DNA of 63,395 nt from an uncultured Oscillospiraceae bacterium (lineage in GTDB: Bacteria; Bacillota; Clostridia; Oscillospirales; Ruminococcaceae), in assembly GCA_934446565.1 (NCBI GenBank), contig CAKSEO010000010.1:1-63395 (forward strand), written 5' to 3'. The position numbers and the translations under genes are program-made. Below the pieces are notes generated by a model, which worked only from the letters and a program-made list of their open reading frames with translations, was not told the DNA's origin and searched no databases. Below, in pieces: positions 58,398-63,395 of this stretch; position 1 is the stretch's first letter, and each line of letters begins with the position of its first letter.

Positions 58398-59471
58398 TTG
58401 GATACCAGATCAATGAAAATACTCGCGGCGATAGTCGATGAGTATATCAGAACAGGCGAGCCGGTAGGTTCAAAGGCGCTTGCCGAAAAACCGGACATCT
58501 CGGTCTCCTCTGCCACGATAAGAAATACGATGGCGGCTCTTGAGCAGGAGGGTTATCTCGACCACCCGCACACTTCCGCGGGCAGAGTGCCGACTTACAA
58601 GGGCTACAGGTTCTACATCGACAACCTGATGGATCCCGTCCCCCTCGACCAGGCGGACAAGGAACATATCGACGGCCTGCTCGAGCAGGCGGTGCACGAC
58701 AGCAGCTCCTCCCCGGAGGAAGCGATAGTCGAAAGCGCGTCCGCAGCGCTCGCGGAGATAACCAAATGCGCGACGTACTCAACGAATCACGTTTCGCAGT
58801 TCTCCGTGATAACCAAGGTGGACGTTATCCCCACCGGACGCCGGATGTACGTCCTGCTGATGATAACCAGCACCGGCGCGATAAAGAACCGCGTCTGCCG
58901 CATGCAGTTCGACCTGACGAACGAGCAGATGGAGTTCTTCACGAACTTCGTCAGCAAGCACCTTCAGGGCGTGAACCTCGCGGAAATGACCGACGAGTAC
59001 GTCAACAAGCTCACCGAGGCGCTCGGAGCGTACATGATAACGCTCTCGCCGCTGCTGACCGCAGTGTGCGAGCTGTCGAACGACCTGATGCAGGGCGACG
59101 TGGACGTCCAGGGACAGAGCAACCTGATAGGATGTCAGGAGTTCCCCGTGATGGACGTGATGAAGTTCCTGGAGAACAAGAACGAGCTTTCAGCGCTGCT
59201 GGACAGCACGTTCTCGGGGATAAACATAAAGTTCGGCGGCGAGGACAGCGCGGATACGTTCGCGATAAGCAACTCCAGCTTCGTCAGCGGAACGTACTAC
59301 AAGGACGGAAAGCCTGCGGGAACGCTCGGGGTGATCGGACCGATGAGGCTCGATTACCGCAGGGTCATCCCCTACATCGAATATTTCAGCAACAAGATTA
59401 CAAGGCTGCTTTCTGATGAAACGGATAAGCCGCCTCAGATAGAAAGTGAGGTCAAGGAAAATGGAGAATAG
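58398..59471 (+). CDS. hrcA: Heat-inducible transcription repressor HrcA
   Basis: There are 357 residues from the TTG at 58398, which has AGGAAGG eight bases upstream and gives the usual start D-T-R-S-M-K-I-L; a GTG at 58389 overlaps the ribosome site. The winged helix contains VSSATIRNTMAALEQEGYLDHPHTSAGRVPT (in part). The GAF-like dimerisation domain follows, ending with ntf block RLDYRRVIPYIEYFS. It binds the CIRCE element in front of it. Overlaps grpE by 11 bases. Confidence 0.95.
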   Translation: MDTRSMKILAAIVDEYIRTGEPVGSKALAEKPDISVSSATIRNTMAALEQEGYLDHPHTSAGRVPTYKGYRFYIDNLMDPVPLDQADKEHIDGLLEQAVHDSSSSPEEAIVESASAALAEITKCATYSTNHVSQFSVITKVDVIPTGRRMYVLLMITSTGAIKNRVCRMQFDLTNEQMEFFTNFVSKHLQGVNLAEMTDEYVNKLTEALGAYMITLSPLLTAVCELSNDLMQGDVDVQGQSNLIGCQEFPVMDVMKFLENKNELSALLDSTFSGINIKFGGEDSADTFAISNSSFVSGTYYKDGKPAGTLGVIGPMRLDYRRVIPYIEYFSNKITRLLSDETDKPPQIESEVKENGE

Positions 59472-59982
59472 CGAAAGCATTGATCTGGAGCAGAACGCAC
59501 AGACCGAAGGATCCCCCGCAGAAGCAGAGGCGGCGGACGAACAGCCCGCAGACGACAAGCTCGCCGCAGAGCTGGCACAGGTAAAGGATCAGCTCCTCCG
59601 GACGATGGCTGAATACGACAACCACAGAAAGCGCACCGCAAAGGAAAAGCTGGAGCTGCGCGCGGATATCATCTCGAACGTTGTGTCAGACTTCCTGCCG
59701 GTAATGGATAACCTCGAAAGAGCGCTCCAGGCAGATTGCTCCGACGAGAAGTACAAGCAGGGCGTTCAGATGATCTACGACAGCTTCATGGAAACGCTCA
59801 AGAAGCTCGGCGTTACCGAGATAGAGAGCGACGGCGCGGATTTCGACCCGCAGCTTCACCAGGCTGTACAGCGCGTTGACGAGGACGGCGTCGAGAGCGG
59901 AAAGGTCGCAAAGACCTTTGCAAAGGGCTACAAGATAAACGATAAGGTGATCAGATTCGCCATGGTCGCAGTAGCCAACTAA
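59461..59982 (+). CDS. grpE: Nucleotide exchange factor GrpE
   Basis: There are 173 residues from the ATG at 59461 (AAGGAAA ahead). Acidic N-terminal 40 residues, long helix with MAEYDNHRKRTAKEK, four-helix part (LPVMDNLERALQA) and C-terminal beta domain (FDPQLHQAVQRVDEDGVESGKV, in part). Releases ADP from DnaK. Confidence 0.95.
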   Translation: MENSESIDLEQNAQTEGSPAEAEAADEQPADDKLAAELAQVKDQLLRTMAEYDNHRKRTAKEKLELRADIISNVVSDFLPVMDNLERALQADCSDEKYKQGVQMIYDSFMETLKKLGVTEIESDGADFDPQLHQAVQRVDEDGVESGKVAKTFAKGYKINDKVIRFAMVAVAN

Positions 59983-60048
59983 ACACAGTAAATCAAGTAT
60001 ATTTTCATAGCATGACATCATGCGAACAAAAGAATGGAGGAAATCATT

Positions 60049-61860
60049 ATGGGAAAGATCATTGGTATTGACTTAGGTACAACAAATTCCTGCGTATCCG
60101 TTATCGAGGGCGGCGAGCCGGTAGTTATCACCAACTCCGAGGGCTCCAGAACGACACCGTCCGTTGTAGCATTCACTAAGGACGGCGAGCGTCTGGTAGG
60201 TCAGCTGGCGAAGAACCAGGCTGTTACCAACCCTGAAAAGACCGTCATCTCCATCAAGAGACACATGGGCAGCGACTACAAGGTAGACATCGACGGTAAG
60301 AAGTACACTCCTCAGGAGATCTCCGCGATGATACTCCAGAAGCTCAAGGGCGACGCTGAAGCTTACCTCGGCGAAAAGGTCTCCGACGCTGTAATCACCG
60401 TTCCGGCTTACTTCACCGACAGCCAGCGTCAGGCTACCAAGGACGCAGGTCAGATCGCAGGTCTCAAGGTTCACAGAATCATCAACGAGCCGACAGCCGC
60501 TGCGCTTGCTTACGGCATTGATAAGGAAGAAGAACAGAAGATCGTTGTATACGACCTCGGCGGCGGTACTTTCGATGTATCCGTTATTGAGATAGGCGAC
60601 GGCGTTCAGGAGGTACTTGCTACCGCTGGTAACAACCACCTCGGCGGCGACGACTTCGACCAGAGAGTAATTGATTACCTCAAGGGCGAGTTCAAGAAGT
60701 CCGACGGAATCGACCTCAGCAGCGACAAGTTCGCAATGCAGAGATTAAAGGACGAGGCTGAAAAGGCTAAGATCGCGCTTTCCAACTCCACTTCCGTCAA
60801 CGTTAATATCCCGTATATCACCGCTGACGCTACTGGTCCTAAGCACCTGAACGTTACCCTCACAAGAGCTAAGTTCAACGAGCTGACCGCAGACCTGGTA
60901 GAGTCCACCATGGGTCCGCTCAAGCAGGCAATTTCCGATTCCGGTCTTGACAAGAACGAGATCGACAAGATACTCCTGGTCGGCGGTTCTACAAGAATCC
61001 CCGCCGTTCAGGACGCAGTAAAGAACTTCCTCGGCAAGGAGCCGTTCAAGGGCATCAACCCTGATGAGTGCGTTGCTATCGGCGCTTCCATCCAGGGCGG
61101 CGTACTGAACAAGGAAGTCACCGGTCTGCTGCTGCTGGATGTAACTCCGCTGTCCCTCGGTATCGAGACCGCAGGCGGCGTTTGCACCAGAATGATCGAG
61201 CGCAACACCACCATTCCTACCAAGAAGAGCCAGATATTCTCCACCTACTCCGACAACCAGCCGAGCGTTGATATCAACGTACTCCAGGGTGAGCGTGAGT
61301 TCGCAAAGGACAACAAGTCCATCGGTACCTTCCGTCTGGACGGCATCGCTCCGGCTCCCCGTGGTATCCCGCAGATCGAGGTAACATTCGATATCGACGC
61401 TAACGGTATCGTAAACGTAAGCGCAAAGGACCTCGGCACCGGCAAGGAGCAGCACATCTCCATCACCGCTTCCACCAACATGAGCAAGGACGACATCGAC
61501 AAGGCTGTCAAGGAAGCTGAGCAGTTCGCAGCCGAAGACAAGAAGCGCAAGGAAGACGTTGACACCCGCAACGAGGCAGACCAGATGGTTTACCAGATAG
61601 AGAAGTCCATGACCGACTTCGGCGACAAGGTGACAGAGGACGACAAGGCAAAGGTACAGCCCAAGCTCGACGCCCTCAAGGAAGCCCTCAAGGGCACCGA
61701 CATCGAGGCCATCAAGACCGCCAAGGATGAGCTCCAGAAGGAGTTCTACGAGGTAGCGGGCAAGATCTACCAGGCACAGGGCGCGGCAGCAGGCGCGGCT
61801 GACGGCGCAGCACCTCAGCAGGACAACGGACCTGTTGACGGCGAAGTCATCGACGAATAA
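60049..61860 (+). CDS. dnaK: Chaperone DnaK (Hsp70)
   Basis: There are 603 residues from the ATG at 60049 (GGAGG 12 bases ahead; an upstream in-frame ATG at 60034 has none). Nucleotide-binding domain signatures: [42 protein letters not shown]. Substrate-binding and lid domains follow; the tail ends in E-V-I-D-E. Lacks the 24-residue insert of Gram-negative DnaK, as usual for Firmicutes. Codon use is more optimised than neighbours, consistent with high expression. Confidence 0.97.
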   Translation: MGKIIGIDLGTTNSCVSVIEGGEPVVITNSEGSRTTPSVVAFTKDGERLVGQLAKNQAVTNPEKTVISIKRHMGSDYKVDIDGKKYTPQEISAMILQKLKGDAEAYLGEKVSDAVITVPAYFTDSQRQATKDAGQIAGLKVHRIINEPTAAALAYGIDKEEEQKIVVYDLGGGTFDVSVIEIGDGVQEVLATAGNNHLGGDDFDQRVIDYLKGEFKKSDGIDLSSDKFAMQRLKDEAEKAKIALSNSTSVNVNIPYITADATGPKHLNVTLTRAKFNELTADLVESTMGPLKQAISDSGLDKNEIDKILLVGGSTRIPAVQDAVKNFLGKEPFKGINPDECVAIGASIQGGVLNKEVTGLLLLDVTPLSLGIETAGGVCTRMIERNTTIPTKKSQIFSTYSDNQPSVDINVLQGEREFAKDNKSIGTFRLDGIAPAPRGIPQIEVTFDIDANGIVNVSAKDLGTGKEQHISITASTNMSKDDIDKAVKEAEQFAAEDKKRKEDVDTRNEADQMVYQIEKSMTDFGDKVTEDDKAKVQPKLDALKEALKGTDIEAIKTAKDELQKEFYEVAGKIYQAQGAAAGAADGAAPQQDNGPVDGEVIDE

Positions 61861-61872
61861 TAACTAAGGTAG

Positions 61873-61911
61873 CACAGCGCCTTGAGGGAGATCCGCAGGG
61901 CGTTGTGTTTT
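61873..61911 (+). terminator. Hairpin between dnaK and dnaJ (attenuating terminator)
   Basis: CACAGCGCC (61873-61881) pairs with GGCGTTGTG (61899-61907, one G-U), followed by TTTT. It probably reduces dnaJ relative to dnaK expression. Confidence 0.75.
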
Positions 61912-61944
61912 CGTACCTTAACCTCATACAAAGGATGATTACTT

Positions 61945-63126
61945 ATGGATAAAAAAGATTACTACGAGGTGCTGGGTCTGAAAAAGGGCGCTACCGACGC
62001 GGAGATCAAAAAGGCGTACCGTCAGATGGCGAAGAAATACCACCCCGACCTTAATCCTGATGATCCCGAGGCAGAGGCTAAATTCAAGGAGGTCAACGAA
62101 GCTAACGACGTGCTTTCCGACCCTGAGAAGAAAGCCAGATACGACCAGTTCGGCTTCGCGGGAGTAGACCCGAGCTACGGCGCGGGTCAGGGCGCAGGCG
62201 GCGGTGGAGGATTCGGCGGTTTCGGCGGATTCACCGGAGGATTCAGCGGCGGCGACGGCATAGACCTCGGCGATATATTCGACAACATTTTCGGCGGCGG
62301 ATTCAGCGGAGGTTCGCGCTCCAATCCGAACGCTCCGCGCAGGGGCTCGGATATCGTGGTCTCGCTCAATATCAAGTTCATGGAAGCATGCAAGGGCATG
62401 GTCCGCGATATTGAGATAAACCGCGTTGACACCTGTCCGGACTGCAACGGCTCGGGCGCTAAGGCGGGCACACAGGCAAAGACCTGCCCGGACTGCCACG
62501 GCACCGGCAAGATAAACGTCCGCCAGCAGACGATGTTCGGCACGATGCAGACTACCAGGGTCTGCACCAAGTGCGGCGGCAAGGGCAAGGTCATCGACAC
62601 TCCGTGCCCGACCTGCTCCGGCAACGGCGTAACGCAGAAAAAGACGAAGATATCCGTCAATATCCCGGCGGGAATCGCGGACGGTCAGACCATCCGCCTG
62701 ACCGGAAAAGGCAATGCGGGAGCCAACGGCGGACCGCGCGGCGACCTGAAAGTGCGCATAACGGTGCAGCCTGACAAGATATTCGAGCGTGACGGCGACA
62801 ACATCATAGTTGAGGTTCCGCTGACCTATGCGCAGGCAGCGCTCGGCGCGGAGATAAAGATACCGACCATCGACGGCGAGATGGATTACACTATTCCGGC
62901 GGGAACGCAGCCCGGAAAGGTTTTCACCATCAAGGGCAAGGGCGTCCAGCACGTACAGCGCGGAGGACGCGGCGACGAGCTGGTGCAGGTATCCATCGAG
63001 GTGCCCACGAACCTGAACAAGAAGCAGAAGGACGCACTCCAGGCGTTCGAGAGTACGCTGGAGGATAAGAACTATTCGAAGCGTTCGAGCTTCTTTGATA
63101 AGCTGAAAGACATGTTCAAGCAGTAA
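61945..63126 (+). CDS. dnaJ: Chaperone DnaJ (Hsp40)
   Basis: In this 393-residue protein, the J domain has the HPD triad in [11 protein letters not shown] (residues 30-40). A Gly/Phe-rich region spans 75-125. Four zinc repeats follow: [24 protein letters not shown] and CPTCSGNG. The C-terminal substrate domains begin at about 220. It stimulates DnaK ATPase and delivers substrates. AAGGATG lies ahead of the ATG. Confidence 0.96.
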   Translation: MDKKDYYEVLGLKKGATDAEIKKAYRQMAKKYHPDLNPDDPEAEAKFKEVNEANDVLSDPEKKARYDQFGFAGVDPSYGAGQGAGGGGGFGGFGGFTGGFSGGDGIDLGDIFDNIFGGGFSGGSRSNPNAPRRGSDIVVSLNIKFMEACKGMVRDIEINRVDTCPDCNGSGAKAGTQAKTCPDCHGTGKINVRQQTMFGTMQTTRVCTKCGGKGKVIDTPCPTCSGNGVTQKKTKISVNIPAGIADGQTIRLTGKGNAGANGGPRGDLKVRITVQPDKIFERDGDNIIVEVPLTYAQAALGAEIKIPTIDGEMDYTIPAGTQPGKVFTIKGKGVQHVQRGGRGDELVQVSIEVPTNLNKKQKDALQAFESTLEDKNYSKRSSFFDKLKDMFKQ

Positions 63127-63133
63127 ATGATAA

Positions 63134-63161
63134 TGAGCCGCTCCGGAGACGGGGCGGCTCA
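63134..63161 (+). terminator. Terminator of the heat-shock operon
   Basis: An 11-bp stem (63134-63144/63151-63161, one G-U) with GGAGAC loop, followed by GTTTGTTTA. Confidence 0.85.
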
Positions 63162-63229
63162 GTTTGTTTATAAGGGAGCGATTGGGTGAAAACTATAATT
63201 TATGCGGGTAGTGATAAATTAGCAGGCGC

Positions 63230-63395
63230 CCCCAACCGGGAGTCAAGGGGGGCGCGCCCCCCTTGCAGGTCGAGGGCAGAGCCCTCGTCGCCGTAGGCGA
63301 AACCTCCGCGCGTAAGCGCGGCTACTCTGCGCGCTGGCGCGCAGCTAAACGACCCAAAGGCGCTAAAGGGGTGTGGGGGAAAACAAGAGTTTTCC
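63230..63395 (+). repeat. Hairpin-string repeat, copy C, truncated by window edge
   Basis: Modules: the 20-bp palindrome around GGGGGGCGCGCCCCCC (63245-63264); GAGGGC-AGA-GCCCTC (63272-63286); TCGCC-GTA-GGCGA (63288-63300); CCGCGC-GTAA-GCGCGG (63306-63321); TGCGCG-CTGG-CGCGCA (63328-63343). The conserved CAAAGGCGCTAAAGGGG spacer and the terminator from 63372 follow, cut before its 3' arm is complete. The last 100 bases are almost identical to copy A. Confidence 0.88.

Noticed and set aside
1..63395. CRISPR array, tRNA, rRNA
   Set aside because: No regularly spaced direct repeats and no cloverleaf or rRNA-like segment recognised by eye; a tRNA scan would be needed to exclude a cryptic one.

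Overview
The window reads as chromosomal DNA of a spore-forming, gut-type clostridium (Bacillota, Oscillospiraceae/Ruminococcaceae-like). The evidence is a spoVM peptide gene, a complete gerA-gerB-gerC germinant receptor operon with a sigma-G-like promoter, an hrcA-grpE-dnaK-dnaJ operon under CIRCE control, clostridial gene order around nusB-xseAB-ispA-dxs-tlyA-nadK-argR-recN, and GC-rich host DNA next to an AT-rich prophage. The assignment rests on gene content and order, not on a search.

Layout. 1-13.6 kb: right end of an AT-rich prophage, all on the + strand. It holds a leucine-rich-repeat (BspA-type) virion protein cut by the window edge, an amidase endolysin, two holin-like proteins, a cassette of tail-fibre/receptor-binding proteins interrupted by a free-standing HNH homing endonuclease, an orphan gene with its own consensus promoter and terminator, and a tyrosine integrase. 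A small 3' gene fragment marks the probable phage/host junction. 13.9-18 kb: a secreted LRR/Fn3 protein and a HEPN-domain protein, both with near-consensus promoters. 18-26 kb: a sodium symporter, lipid genes (lipid kinase, acyltransferase), a phosphatase, a regulator fragment truncated by a nested inverted-repeat element, a P-type ATPase and an orphan replication-initiator-like gene. 26-28.7 kb: rsmH, a tiny spoVM operon on the - strand and a LacI regulator.

28.8-40.6 kb is one long + strand housekeeping operon: asp23-like, nusB, xseA, xseB, ispA, a DUF212 gene, dxs, tlyA, nadK, an AlkZ-like gene, argR, recN, a membrane protein and pepV. It joins isoprenoid precursor synthesis, RNA modification, DNA repair, arginine control and NAD(P) supply. 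40.9-42 kb: a DUF3793/flavodoxin operon with two identical-architecture inverted repeats at its promoter, probably metal-responsive. 42-50 kb: a phosphohexomutase, rpmE with a structured leader, yigZ, a dGTPase-like gene, dnaG and two adjacent primary-type sigma-70 genes. 50-54.5 kb (- strand): a GH13 glycosidase with a cre-like site, and a GNAT/HD/membrane-lipase operon. 54.5-58 kb: the ger operon. 58.2-63.2 kb: the heat-shock operon.

The most unusual signals are these. (1) A dispersed intergenic 'string of hairpins' repeat has three copies (about 40.7, 58.0 and 63.3 kb); it is built from interchangeable short palindromes and always ends in the same terminator hairpin. (2) A 170-bp element of four nested inverted repeats truncates a PocR-like gene. 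(3) A HEPN protein lies just outside the prophage. (4) Two primary-type sigma genes sit in tandem behind dnaG. (5) A modular, compositionally chimeric fibre cassette lies in the prophage. No CRISPR array, tRNA or rRNA gene was seen.
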